64,000 nucleotides of DNA from JAUIEH01 sp964483375 (lineage in GTDB: Bacteria; Pseudomonadota; Alphaproteobacteria; Caulobacterales; Maricaulaceae), in assembly GCA_964483375.1 (NCBI GenBank), contig CAZABJ010000001.1:1-64000 (forward strand), given 5' to 3'. The first letter of the stretch is position 1. Every line of letters begins with the position of its first letter. This document shows, piece after piece, positions 1 to 8,282 of this stretch. Position numbers and translations under genes: made by a program. The notes under the pieces are model-generated. The model was not told the origin of the DNA and did no database searches. It saw only the letters and a program-made list of their open reading frames with translations.

Positions 1-1
1 C

Positions 2-106
2 ACCGATCCCGACGCCGAAATCTCGCTCCTGCGCCGGTGGCGGGTGACGCCGCGGATGGGCGCCGGTCCCTTGCCCGCCCTGCAAGATGAAGGCGGCGCG
101 GCGTGA
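2..106 (+). CDS. 3' end of an unidentified protein (partial)
   Basis: An open frame enters from the left edge and stops with TGA at 104-106, giving about 34 C-terminal residues that end in LPALQDEGGAA. Codon use is GC-rich at third positions like the neighbours, which suggests real coding sequence. The fragment is too short to identify. It lies upstream of the secreted protein at 177 in the same direction, separated by about 70 bases. Confidence 0.4.
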   Translation, partial: TDPDAEISLLRRWRVTPRMGAGPLPALQDEGGAA

Positions 107-176
107 ACGCGCGCCTTCACTTCGCCGCAGTTCCGACGAACGGTCCGACCGCATTTATGCAGGCAAGGGGAGTTTC

Positions 177-911
177 ATGCGCTTGAGATGTCTTTCGCTC
201 GCTCTCGCGGCTGGGTTGGCGGCGGCCAGCGCCGCGAGCGCCCAAAGCGTCGGCGACGCCCAGGAAATCGCCGGTACGTACTCGAACGGCGTTTTGACAG
301 TCACCTTCAACGGCGCCGGCACGTTTAGCGCGCGCGACCCCGAAGGCGCCGAAGTCGCCCGCGGCGCCTGGCGCTTCGAAGGCGATGTTCTGGGGCTCAT
401 TGATGATGAGGATGGCCCGGAGGGCGGCTGCCCCGGGGTGACGGGCGTATACGCGGTCGACGTGGTTTCGTCTGAGGAGCTGGGGCCGGACGGCGCGCCC
501 ATGGTTGAGAGCCTCGCCTTCACTGTGAGCGAGGATGCCTGCGAAGCGCGGGTCGAAGCCGTGGATGGCGCCATGTTCCGCAATGTCGCCCTCACCGGAC
601 CGGATCCGCGCGCCGAACTCGCCGGGGCTTGGACGCGCGACGGGGTGACGCTCTTTTTCACGGCTGACGGCTATCTTGCGGTAACAACGCCCGACGGATT
701 GGCCGTCATCGCGGCCTATACCGCGAACGACGAACAGTTGGTGGTCACCGATATGGGGGGGCCGGGGGCCTGCGCGAACGACACGGGCGGCGCCTATGCC
801 TGGGCGATTTTAGAAGGCGGCGACATCGCCTTTGAGCTCATCGCCGACGCCTGCGAGGGCCGCCGCGACGGCGCGGTCGGCGTATGGTCGCCGATGTCCG
901 AAGCGCCTTAA
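177..911 (+). CDS. Secreted protein of unknown function with two internal repeats
   Basis: The start chosen is the ATG at 177, which has an AAGGGGAG ribosome site just upstream and begins a clear Sec signal peptide (MRLRCLSLALAAGLAAASA, cleavage near ASA-QS). An upstream in-frame ATG at 87 would bury this signal. The mature part of about 220 residues holds two similar halves. Each has a G-x-(W/Y) beta-strand opening, a hydrophobic V-L-T-V/V-T-L-F-F stretch and a closing conserved Asp-Ala-Cys-Glu, so the halves are probably small beta-rich domains with paired cysteines. I do not recognise the family. It is probably periplasmic. Its stop overlaps the convergent hisI stop by two bases. Confidence 0.75.
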   Translation: MRLRCLSLALAAGLAAASAASAQSVGDAQEIAGTYSNGVLTVTFNGAGTFSARDPEGAEVARGAWRFEGDVLGLIDDEDGPEGGCPGVTGVYAVDVVSSEELGPDGAPMVESLAFTVSEDACEARVEAVDGAMFRNVALTGPDPRAELAGAWTRDGVTLFFTADGYLAVTTPDGLAVIAAYTANDEQLVVTDMGGPGACANDTGGAYAWAILEGGDIAFELIADACEGRRDGAVGVWSPMSEAP

Positions 912-1324
912 TCGGCTTTGGGGCGCGTGGCGCTGGCGGCGGTGAGCCTCCCCTCGGCGTCCGTCGCCCGATAAAAGCAGGACCGCGCTCCGGTATGACA
1001 CGCCGCGCCCGTCTGCCGCACCCGAACCAAGACCGCGTCCTGGTCGCAGTCGACATGCAGAGCGACGAGCTCTTGGGTATGACCCGACGTCTCGCCCTTG
1101 CGCCACAACGCTTGGCGCGAGCGCGACCAGTACCAAACCTGACCCGTTTCCAGCGTTTTCGACAACGCCTCCGCGTCCATATGGGCGACCATCAACACCT
1201 CGCCGGTGTCGACGTCCTGGGCCACGGCGGTGACGAGCCCGTCGGCGTTGAACCGCGGTGTCAGCCGGTCGCCGGTCTCAAGCGCCGATTTGTCGCCGGG
1301 CGGGGGAAAGGCGGGCTCTGTCAT
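908..1324 (-). CDS. hisI: Phosphoribosyl-AMP cyclohydrolase HisI
   Basis: HisI opens the purine ring of phosphoribosyl-AMP in histidine biosynthesis, in the cytoplasm. The 138-residue protein has the usual monofunctional length. It carries the family signatures: WYWSRSR, the metal-binding HVDCDQDA run, and the zinc-ligand segment GAACHTGARSCF. The ATG at 1324 is preferred; an ATG at 1339 is possible but overlaps the end of the upstream SUMF1-domain gene. The order folE, SUMF1-like, hisI on one strand recalls the hisI-folE pairing common in alphaproteobacteria, with the extra gene inserted between them. Identification is firm; only the exact start is uncertain. Confidence 0.95.
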   Translation of the reverse strand: MTEPAFPPPGDKSALETGDRLTPRFNADGLVTAVAQDVDTGEVLMVAHMDAEALSKTLETGQVWYWSRSRQALWRKGETSGHTQELVALHVDCDQDAVLVRVRQTGAACHTGARSCFYRATDAEGRLTAASATRPKAD

Positions 1325-1328
1325 CGGG

Positions 1329-2255
1329 TCAGTCTTCATCGCGCTGAAAAGGCGGATCTCGGGCCACCCGAAAGCCGAGTTCGCTAAAACCGCTGCCGGC
1401 GTGGGTCCAGCTGCGGAAAGCGGCTCGGAGTTGATGTCCGTAAGAGGCGAAACCGCCCCCGCGCATGACGCGCAGATGGCACGCGCCATCAAGGCGGGCT
1501 GAGGCGTCGCTCGGCGCGCCGTGATGGTCATGGTTCCAGCAATCCGCCGCCCACTCCCAGGCATTGCCATGCATGTCATGCAAACCGAACGCATTTGGCG
1601 GAGAGCCTGCAACGCGCGCAGGCAGACGTTGGCCGCAGTCATAGAAGGTCGCCGCGGCGGCGGCATGCCGGTCGCAAATCGGCGGTTCCTCGCCCCACGA
1701 ATAGGGGGCGTGTTCGCCGGGCTCAGTCGCTGCGCGCGCGGCGTACTCCCATTCCGCTTCGGTCAGAAGCCGATAGGAGGCGCCTGTTTCCTCCGATAGC
1801 CAGCCGACATAGGCCTGGGCGTCCTCCCAGGTCACCTCGACCATGGGACGCGCGGGGTCTTCGCGTCGATCGCGGTCGGCGACGACCATCGGCGGAGCGT
1901 TCGGGTCAGGCAGGGGTTCCAACGGGATGCTGCGGCAAGCCCCCGCCGCGACGCAGGCGTTCCATTGGCCGACGGTCACTTCGGTGCGCCCCACAGCGAA
2001 TGGCTGAGCGATATCCACGCGTCGCTGAGGCCCCTCATGCGCCAGCCGGCGAGGTTCGTCGGCCGGCGATCCCATCAGGAACGCGCCGGCAGGCAAGACC
2101 ACCATATCCGGGCCGACTTCTCCGGATGCGAGCCTGTCCGCGAAGACGGTTCCAGGCGGAGGGTCCGCCGCCTGCGCAGGGCTTTGGCTTGTGTCGCCGA
2201 ATGCCGGCGCGGCGAGAACGATCGCTGCGACGCACGCAGGGAGGCTGAGTGACAT
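1329..2255 (-). CDS. Exported SUMF1/formylglycine-generating-enzyme-like domain protein
   Basis: The ATG at 2255 starts a signal peptide (MSLSLPACVAAIVLAAPAFG); a longer frame upstream lacks one. The rest is a SUMF1/FGE-sulfatase fold: F-LMGS near residue 55, VTVGQWNAC, the WEDAQAY-GWLS-ETG-YRLLTEAEWEYAAR core, DMHGNAWEWAADCW, and the closing RVMRGGGFASYGHQLRAAFRSW with LGFRVARD. In true formylglycine-generating enzymes two catalytic cysteines follow the RGGS motif. Here that segment has none, so the protein probably does not make formylglycine and may instead be a binding or scaffold member of the family. Several other cysteines could form periplasmic disulfides. It lies 4 bases upstream of hisI. 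Confidence 0.85.
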   Translation of the reverse strand: MSLSLPACVAAIVLAAPAFGDTSQSPAQAADPPPGTVFADRLASGEVGPDMVVLPAGAFLMGSPADEPRRLAHEGPQRRVDIAQPFAVGRTEVTVGQWNACVAAGACRSIPLEPLPDPNAPPMVVADRDRREDPARPMVEVTWEDAQAYVGWLSEETGASYRLLTEAEWEYAARAATEPGEHAPYSWGEEPPICDRHAAAAATFYDCGQRLPARVAGSPPNAFGLHDMHGNAWEWAADCWNHDHHGAPSDASARLDGACHLRVMRGGGFASYGHQLRAAFRSWTHAGSGFSELGFRVARDPPFQRDED

Positions 2256-2324
2256 CGGGTCGTCCTGTTTACGCGCAATCGGAGGGCTTCCTGCCCGCCG
2301 ATTGCGGCGCAAACACGGCGGGGC

Positions 2325-3029
2325 TTAGCGTTGGGCGATCCGCAGGAAGCGCTCTCGCAGCTCCGCGGAGTCTTTAAACGCGCCGGTGAAACGGGTCGTG
2401 ATGGTCGACACGTTCGGATGCGCCACCCCGCGCGTGGTCATGCACTGGTGCATGGCGTCGATATAGACCGCGACCCCGCGCGGCTCGAGCGCGGATGTGA
2501 TGGCGTCGGCGATCTGCGCGGTCATCGTCTCTTGGGTTTGGAGACGCCGGGCGAAGATGTCCACGACACGCGCGATTTTTGAGATGCCCACCACTCGGTT
2601 GCTGGGCAGATACGCCACATGGGCTTTGCCCAAGAACGGGGCGATGTGGTGCTCGCAATGCGACTTCACATCGATTTCGCGGAGCATGACGATGTCGTCA
2701 TAGCCCGAAACGTCCTCAAACGTCCGGGAGAGCTCTTTGTGCGGATCGGCATCATATCCGGAGAACCACTCCGCATAAGCGTCCACGACCCGACGCGGCG
2801 TGTCGACGAGACCTTCTCGAGACGGGTCGTCTCCGGCCCAGGCCAACAGCGTGCGCACGGCCTCCATCGCTTCCTCGCGCGACGGCTTGGGAAGGCTGAC
2901 GCCGGCCGGAGCGGCGATCGCCGTCTCTGATGCGGTCGCGCCGCCGGTATTGTCCGAGCCATTCGCCATGGCCGCCCCGTTTGCGCCGAGCGCGACCACC
3001 GCGCCGGGGGAAGAATTATTCGTTGTCAT
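2325..3029 (-). CDS. folE: GTP cyclohydrolase I FolE
   Basis: FolE converts GTP to dihydroneopterin triphosphate, the first step of folate synthesis. The ATG at 3029 (MTTNNSSPG) is preferred over a codon at 3041. Residues 1-45 are a poorly conserved Ala/Gly-rich extension; the catalytic domain follows with DTPRRV, the zinc/active-site segment SHCEHHIAPFLGKAHVAYLP, VGISK, QTQERMT-like QTQETMTAQIA, and the second zinc Cys in MHQCMTTRGV. The C-terminus ends in ERFLRIAQR. At 234 residues it is slightly long because of the N-terminal extension. The 263-base gap to divergent cysS holds an inverted repeat. Confidence 0.96.
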   Translation of the reverse strand: MTTNNSSPGAVVALGANGAAMANGSDNTGGATASETAIAAPAGVSLPKPSREEAMEAVRTLLAWAGDDPSREGLVDTPRRVVDAYAEWFSGYDADPHKELSRTFEDVSGYDDIVMLREIDVKSHCEHHIAPFLGKAHVAYLPSNRVVGISKIARVVDIFARRLQTQETMTAQIADAITSALEPRGVAVYIDAMHQCMTTRGVAHPNVSTITTRFTGAFKDSAELRERFLRIAQR

Positions 3030-3126
3030 GTAAGACCCCATGTCTGGGGGACAGGTAGTCGAGCCGCGACCTCGCGTCCCGGACTTAACGACCCGCCCTG
3101 TGAAACCGTTGTCGTATACGTGGAAT

Positions 3127-3154
3127 GCGCTGAACCGGATTTCAATCCGAGCGC
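3127..3154. repeat. Imperfect inverted repeat in the folE-cysS divergent region
   Basis: CGGATT and AATCCG face each other around a TC centre at 3136-3149. Outer arms GCGCT (3127-3131) and AGCGC (3150-3154) extend the pairing after a four-base bulge. It sits about 100 bases upstream of folE and 140 upstream of cysS, so it could be an operator or a 5' leader hairpin of folE. No known binding motif is recognised. The rest of the 263-base gap shows nothing else definite. Confidence 0.35.
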
Positions 3155-3292
3155 ATCGACACGACAGAACCTAGCGTCGCTCTTAGGTCGGGGCCAATTC
3201 AAGGTCGAAGCGCACGCCTTCACCGTTCCGTCATCGCCTCGCGAGTGATACCTCCCTCCTTCGCTCGCCGCTGCTCAGGGAGATCGTCCAAA

Positions 3293-4672
3293 ATGGCGCT
3301 GTCGCTCACCAACTCGCTCACACGGACCAAAGAACGGTTTGAACCCGCCGATCCGGCCCGCGTGACGATGTATGTGTGCGGTCCGACGGTCTACAATTAC
3401 GCTCATATCGGCAACGCGCGTCCGCCGGTGGTCTTCGACGTGTTGTTTCGCCTTCTTCGCGCGCGCTACGGCGAAAACTCGGTCATCTACGCCCGGAACA
3501 TCACCGACGTTGACGACAAGATCATCAAGGCCTCTGAAGAAACCGGCGAGCCGATCGATGCGATCACCGAACGCTTCGCCCGCATCTATCGCGAGGATAT
3601 GGGCGCGCTGGGCGTCGCCCCGCCGACCGCCGAGCCCACCGCGACCGGCCACATCGGTGAGATGATCAGGCTGGTCGAAGATCTTATCGCGGAAGGCGCG
3701 GCCTATGCGGCGGAGGGGCACGTGCTGTTCTCCGTCGACGCTTTTGACCGGTATGGCGCTCTTTCGAAGCGCTCGACCGACGAAATGCTGGCGGGCGCTC
3801 GGGTGGAGGTCGCCCCCTATAAGCGCGATCCGGGCGATTTCGTGCTGTGGAAGCCAGCCCTGGATGGCGAACCGGGCTGGGACAGCCCCTGGGGCCGCGG
3901 CCGGCCCGGTTGGCATCTGGAGTGCTCCGCGATGATCCGCGCCAATCTCGGTGAGACCATCGACATCCATGGCGGCGGCGCGGACCTGATGTTCCCGCAT
4001 CACGAAAACGAAATCGCCCAGTCAGCCTGCGCCCATGGCGGCGCGCCGCTGGCGCGGTTTTGGGTTCACAACGGCTTTTTGACCATGGACGACGAAAAGA
4101 TGTCGAAGTCTCTGGGCAATGTGAAGCTGGTGCATGAGCTCTTGAAGTCCTTTCCCGGGGAGGTGCTCCGCATGGCGCTTCTTTCTGCGCACTATCGTGC
4201 GCCTTTGGATTGGACGGACCGGTTGTTGGAGCAAACCCGCGCGACGCTGGATGGTTGGTATCAGGCCCTGCGCCGTCTGAAGGACGTTGACGCCGTGGAA
4301 GCGCAGCCCGAAGCGGTCCGGCACGCTTTGGAGGATGATCTCAACACGCCCGGCGCTTTCGCGGCGATCTCCGCCCTCGCAGGCGAGGCGAACAAGGCCG
4401 AAACGCTTGAGGATAAAGCCAAAGCCAAAGGCGCCTTGTTGGCCGCGGGAGATCTTGTGGGGCTTCTCCAACTCGATCCCGACGCCTGGTTTCAGGGCGG
4501 CGGGGCGGACGGTCCGTCAGCGGCGGACATCGACGCGATGCTCGAAGCGCGCCGGGCGGCGCGCGCCGCCAAAGACTTCGCCGAGGCGGACCGGATTCGC
4601 GACGCTCTGGCCGAAGCCGGCGTGGTGATCGAAGACGGGGCGGGCGGCTCCACCTGGCGACGGGCGGGATGA
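3293..4672 (+). CDS. cysS: Cysteinyl-tRNA synthetase CysS
   Basis: CysS charges tRNA-Cys. The 459-residue protein has the class I Rossmann core: YVCGPTVYNYAHIGNARP (zinc-binding Cys and HIGH-type motif) near residue 30, RNITDVDDKI, the WHLECSAM segment with the second zinc cysteine, HGGGADLMFPHHENEIAQ, and KMSKSLGN near residue 270. A DALR-type helical C-terminus follows. The ATG at 3293 gives the typical MALSLTNSLTR beginning, with an AGGGAGA ribosome site upstream; the longer in-frame extension upstream is not conserved-looking. The end overlaps the next gene by ATGA, so the two are probably co-transcribed. Confidence 0.97.
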   Translation: MALSLTNSLTRTKERFEPADPARVTMYVCGPTVYNYAHIGNARPPVVFDVLFRLLRARYGENSVIYARNITDVDDKIIKASEETGEPIDAITERFARIYREDMGALGVAPPTAEPTATGHIGEMIRLVEDLIAEGAAYAAEGHVLFSVDAFDRYGALSKRSTDEMLAGARVEVAPYKRDPGDFVLWKPALDGEPGWDSPWGRGRPGWHLECSAMIRANLGETIDIHGGGADLMFPHHENEIAQSACAHGGAPLARFWVHNGFLTMDDEKMSKSLGNVKLVHELLKSFPGEVLRMALLSAHYRAPLDWTDRLLEQTRATLDGWYQALRRLKDVDAVEAQPEAVRHALEDDLNTPGAFAAISALAGEANKAETLEDKAKAKGALLAAGDLVGLLQLDPDAWFQGGGADGPSAADIDAMLEARRAARAAKDFAEADRIRDALAEAGVVIEDGAGGSTWRRAG

Positions 4673-5496
4673 GCGCGCCTGCTCGCAGGCCGCATGCCCG
4701 GTTTTCCGCCGGCATGAGCGCGGGGGCGCGGGCGACGGCTGAGCGCGTGGCCCGGTTCCGCCCGGCGTTTCGCGCGTGGGAGTGGCTGCGCGCGATGTCG
4801 TTTCCACGCGGACCCGCGACCGATGAGGCCGGCGCGCCCATACCGGGGCGCTATCTCCGCATGCTCGTCATCGGCCATGCCGATCATGCCTCTTTCTTGG
4901 AAACCGGACGGCGCGCGACGGCGGAATTCGAGAGGATGCTCAACGCACATGGCGCATCCTTCGCGCAGGCTCGAAGCGTGCTCGACTTCGGCTGCGGCTG
5001 CGGTCGGCTCGCCCGGCATGTCATCGCGATGACGCAAGGCCGTGTGACCGGGTTCGATTACAATCCTCGGCTCATTGCCTGGTGTGCGGCGAACCTCGAC
5101 GGTCACTTTGCGAGGAACGACCTCGCCCCGCCGCTCCCGGCCGACGAGGGGTCGTTCGACGCCGGTTATGCGCTTTCGGTCTTCACCCATCTGCGCAGCG
5201 AGACCCAGGGCGCGTGGGTGGATGAACTCGCCCGCGTCACGGCGCCCGGCGCGACCCTTCTCATCACGTTCCATGACGAGCATCAGCCGCGCATCGAGCC
5301 CGACTTCGCCGCTCGCGTCGTTGCGGAAGGACAAGCCGCGCGCATTGAGGCGTTGGAAGGCACGAACCTCTTCTCGGCTTACCTTTCCCATGAGCGCGCG
5401 CGCGAGGTTTTCGGCCGACGCTTTGACGTGCTGGCGATCGAGCCAAGCGACGCCACTGCAGTGGGTCAGGCGATCGCGGTTCTACGACGACCCTAA
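4669..5496 (+). CDS. Class I SAM-dependent methyltransferase
   Basis: A Rossmann methyltransferase of 275 residues. Motif I is SVLDFGCGCGRLARH near residue 105, followed by the acidic-loop FDYNPRLIAWC. The motif IV-like region is FDAGYALSVFTHL, and LARVTAPGATLLITFHD looks like the post-motif strand. The N-terminal 90 residues are helical and may form a substrate lid. The start ATG overlaps the cysS stop (ATGA), suggesting translational coupling. The substrate cannot be deduced; a role linked to cysS is not implied by the sequence. Confidence 0.85.
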   Translation: MSAPARRPHARFSAGMSAGARATAERVARFRPAFRAWEWLRAMSFPRGPATDEAGAPIPGRYLRMLVIGHADHASFLETGRRATAEFERMLNAHGASFAQARSVLDFGCGCGRLARHVIAMTQGRVTGFDYNPRLIAWCAANLDGHFARNDLAPPLPADEGSFDAGYALSVFTHLRSETQGAWVDELARVTAPGATLLITFHDEHQPRIEPDFAARVVAEGQAARIEALEGTNLFSAYLSHERAREVFGRRFDVLAIEPSDATAVGQAIAVLRRP

Positions 5497-5530
5497 GGCG
5501 AGGGTCGCGCCTGCGCCCTATATGTGAGCT

Positions 5531-5974
5531 ATGACGACGGGACCATATTCCACCGATCTGCTCGCGCGCGCCGCCGACATTCCGTATGCGACGCCGCTCG
5601 CCGAGGCGGACGGCCGGGCGCGCAAACGCTCTATGGTGTGCGGGTCCGAGGTCGAAGTCAGCGTCCGATTGGGCGAGGAGGCGCGCATCGCCGCGCTCGG
5701 TTTGGACGTGCGCGCCTGCGCCTTAGGCCAGGCCTCCGCGAGCGTGTTCGCGCACGCCGCTATCGGCGCATCCCTCGAGGAAGTTTTGGCGGGTCGCGAC
5801 GCTTTGACCGCGATGCTCAAACAGGGCGCGCCTGCGCCCTCAGGACGGTTCGCCGATCTCGCCGCGCTGGCCGGCATTCGAGATTTCCCTCGTCGCCATG
5901 CTTCCACCTTATTGGTGTGGAACGCCGCCGCGGACGCTATGGGGGCGGCTGTGACGGCCCGCGACGGGGGATAG
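5531..5974 (+). CDS. IscU-like iron-sulfur cluster scaffold homologue
   Basis: This 147-residue protein aligns with the IscU/NifU N-terminal fold. It has the first ligand region KRSMVCGSEVEV (Cys37), the second RACALGQASASVFA (Cys63, equivalent to the G-C-A-I-x-x-A-S motif), and the RHASTLLVW stretch where IscU proteins normally carry the third cysteine. That third cysteine is missing. Such divergent members are common in alphaproteobacteria, often near hisI, folE or yidD, as here. Whether it binds a cluster with other ligands is unknown. It starts with ATG at 5531, 34 bases after the methyltransferase, and ends 4 bases before the SDR gene. Confidence 0.8.
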   Translation: MTTGPYSTDLLARAADIPYATPLAEADGRARKRSMVCGSEVEVSVRLGEEARIAALGLDVRACALGQASASVFAHAAIGASLEEVLAGRDALTAMLKQGAPAPSGRFADLAALAGIRDFPRRHASTLLVWNAAADAMGAAVTARDGG

Positions 5975-5978
5975 TCGG

Positions 5979-7016
5979 ATGCGAGTATGCGTAACGGGGG
6001 GGACGGGGTTCATCGCGAGCCACGCCATCGCCTCGCTATTGGCGCGTGGCGATGAAGTGGTGACGACGGTTCGCGATCCCGGCCGGGCGGACAAGGTTGG
6101 GCACCTCTCCGCCATGGACGGGGCGGAAGACAGGCTGACCTTGGTGCAAGCCGATCTCCTCGACGAGGGCGCTTTCGATTCTGTCGTCTCGGCCTGCGAC
6201 GCCGTTTTGCATATGGCGAGCCCCTATGTGATGGCGGTCGAGGATCCGCAGCGGGATTTGGTGGACCCCGCCGAGCGGGGCACGCGCAACGTGCTCGCCG
6301 CTTGCGCCAAATCACCCAGCGTCAAGCGGGTGGTCGTGACGTCCTCTATGGCTGCGGTCACCGACGAGCCGGGCGGCAAGGTTCTGACCGAAGCGGATTG
6401 GAACGAGAAAAGCACGCTGAAGCGCAATCCCTATTACTACTCGAAAGTCCGCGGGGAACGCGCAGCCTGGGAATTCGTCGAAGCCGAAAAGCCCGATTTC
6501 GACTTGGTGGTGATCAACCCCTATCTCGTGATCGGTCCGAGCCTCACCCGGTCGCTCAACACGTCCAATCAGCTGTTCCGAGATCTGTTGACCGGCGGAG
6601 TACCAGCCATCGTAGCCCTGACGTGGGGGGTGGTGGATGTGCGGGACACCGCCACGGCGCATTTGGCCGCGCTCGACCAACCCGAGGCGTCGGGTCGGTA
6701 TATCTGCGCAGCCGACACGCTGAGCATGCGTGACGCGGTCCGCATGCTTCGGGATGCGGGTTATGAGGGCCGATTGCCCTCTCGCCGCATGGACAATCCC
6801 GCCGGGTCCGCGCTCGCATGGGGGGCGTCGTTCCTGCAGCCCGCCGCGATGGGAAGCTTTTTGCGCACCCATTTGGGGCGAACGCCGCGCTTTGATGCGA
6901 GCAAAATCCGGCGTGAGCTTGGGATTGGCTTCCGGGACGTGCGCGCCACGCTGCTGGACACGGCCGAGGATCTCATCCGTTGGGGGCATGCGCCCGCAAG
7001 CGTTCGTCAGGGCTAG
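5979..7016 (+). CDS. NAD(P)-dependent extended SDR (epimerase/dihydroflavonol-reductase type)
   Basis: A 345-residue extended short-chain dehydrogenase/reductase. The N-terminus MRVCVTGGTGFIASH has the T-G-G-T-G-F-I nucleotide-binding motif. VLHMASPYV matches the A-S-P variant of dihydroflavonol/aldehyde reductases, RVVVTSSMAAV supplies the catalytic Ser, and YYYSKVRGER supplies Tyr and Lys. VVINPYLVIGPSL is the substrate-loop strand. It probably reduces a small carbonyl compound in the cytoplasm, but the substrate is unknown. It lies 4 bases after the IscU-like gene in an apparent cysS-to-lipoprotein operon. Confidence 0.88.
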   Translation: MRVCVTGGTGFIASHAIASLLARGDEVVTTVRDPGRADKVGHLSAMDGAEDRLTLVQADLLDEGAFDSVVSACDAVLHMASPYVMAVEDPQRDLVDPAERGTRNVLAACAKSPSVKRVVVTSSMAAVTDEPGGKVLTEADWNEKSTLKRNPYYYSKVRGERAAWEFVEAEKPDFDLVVINPYLVIGPSLTRSLNTSNQLFRDLLTGGVPAIVALTWGVVDVRDTATAHLAALDQPEASGRYICAADTLSMRDAVRMLRDAGYEGRLPSRRMDNPAGSALAWGASFLQPAAMGSFLRTHLGRTPRFDASKIRRELGIGFRDVRATLLDTAEDLIRWGHAPASVRQG

Positions 7017-7025
7017 GGGACAGTC

Positions 7026-8003
7026 ATGTCAGGCGAAATTAGGAATGCGACGGCCGCCGCCCTTGCTGCGGCGACGGGATTGATGAGCGGCTGCGCCAGC
7101 ACGCCGGGTCCGTCGGGCGCGCCCGGTGAGGCAAGCGGCGTTGACGCCATCCAACCCTTGCAACGGGGTGTCCTTGCCGGTCGGTTCGCCCGTGCGGACA
7201 TCACCGAAAGCTCAGGCCTCGCGGCAAGCGTCGAACGACCGGGCGTTTATTGGACGCTGAACGATTCCGGAGGCGCGCCGGTGGTCTACGCGTTCGACAT
7301 CACCGGCCAGGATTTGGGCGCCGCGACGCTGACCGGCGCGGTCAATATCGACTGGGAATCCATGGCGATGGGCCCCTGCACGGCGTTCGATGCGGACGTC
7401 TGCCTTTATGTCGGGGATACCGGCGACAATGCGGAGCTCCGGCGTTTCGTTTCGATCTACCAAACACCCGCGCCCCAGCGTGACGCGGGCCCGATGGACA
7501 CGGTGATCCCGGAAGACAACCTGCGCCGCGTCGACTTCGCGTATGAAGACGGCGCACGCGACGTAGAGGGACTTTACGTCTCTTCAGACGGCGCGGTTTG
7601 GCTTGTCAGCAAAGGGCGTTCGCAAGGGGTTCGCTTGTATCGCCTCGCGCCGGAGACTTGGGCGTCAGGGGAGCGGGCTGTCGCGCGGCTGCAGGCGGTG
7701 CTCGCCGATGATGTCGATGCCGATGCAGGCGAGCGCGTCACCGGGGCGGCCTTGTCGCCGGATGGGGCGGCCTTGGCGGTGCTCTCTTACGCGACTTTGA
7801 CGATATTCTCCGCTGATCCAGAGACCGGTGCGCCTCACCTGGACGTTGCGCCAACCCAGTGTGACGTTCGGCCGCTGGAGGCGGCGCAGGGCGAGGCCGT
7901 GGCCTGGAGCGCTGACGGGGAGAGCTTGGTGCTCACAAGCGAGCGGCGCGCGGGACAAATATTCTCGGTCGATTGCCCTGCTCCGCCGTCAGGGCGCAGC
8001 TGA
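7026..8003 (+). CDS. Putative lipoprotein with beta-propeller-like body
   Basis: The N-terminus MSGEIRNATAAALAAATGLMSGCAST contains a plausible lipobox (LMSG-C), so the mature protein is probably anchored to a membrane in the envelope. The body of about 300 residues alternates short strands with turns: TLNDSGGAPVVYAFD, CLYVGDTGDNAELR, DGAVWLVSKGRSQGVRLYRL, LSPDGAALAVLSYATLTIF and WSADGESLVLTSER. Blade-like motifs of this sort suggest a beta-propeller related to SMP-30/WD40-like folds. No specific activity can be read. It is the last gene of the plus-strand run; about 280 bases follow with no gene. Confidence 0.7.
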   Translation: MSGEIRNATAAALAAATGLMSGCASTPGPSGAPGEASGVDAIQPLQRGVLAGRFARADITESSGLAASVERPGVYWTLNDSGGAPVVYAFDITGQDLGAATLTGAVNIDWESMAMGPCTAFDADVCLYVGDTGDNAELRRFVSIYQTPAPQRDAGPMDTVIPEDNLRRVDFAYEDGARDVEGLYVSSDGAVWLVSKGRSQGVRLYRLAPETWASGERAVARLQAVLADDVDADAGERVTGAALSPDGAALAVLSYATLTIFSADPETGAPHLDVAPTQCDVRPLEAAQGEAVAWSADGESLVLTSERRAGQIFSVDCPAPPSGRS

Positions 8004-8282
8004 CGGCGCGTTTGCTCGCCGGGCGAGCGACGCTCAATGGTGGCGCCAGAGCGCTCCACGGCTTATGTTGGCGACCATGGGACAGACGCATTGTCATAAC
8101 CGGGCCATCCCGGGCGAGCGCCTCACTCGGTCGGGCCGCGACTAGAGCTCGCCGACCGGCGGAGCGCATGCGCGGTCCGAAATTCTCTTTCGCTCCAATT
8201 TTTCTGAGTGCGGGCTCGCCGTGGCGGCGGGCGCGCGAAGCCGCTACAAGCCAGGGCGGACGAAACTCTAGGACCTTCGCCG

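Noticed and set aside
8004..8282. Gap between the lipoprotein gene and yidD examined for a gene
   Set aside because: Only overlapping Arg-rich frames occur with no start signal or recognisable motif; no RNA gene was seen.
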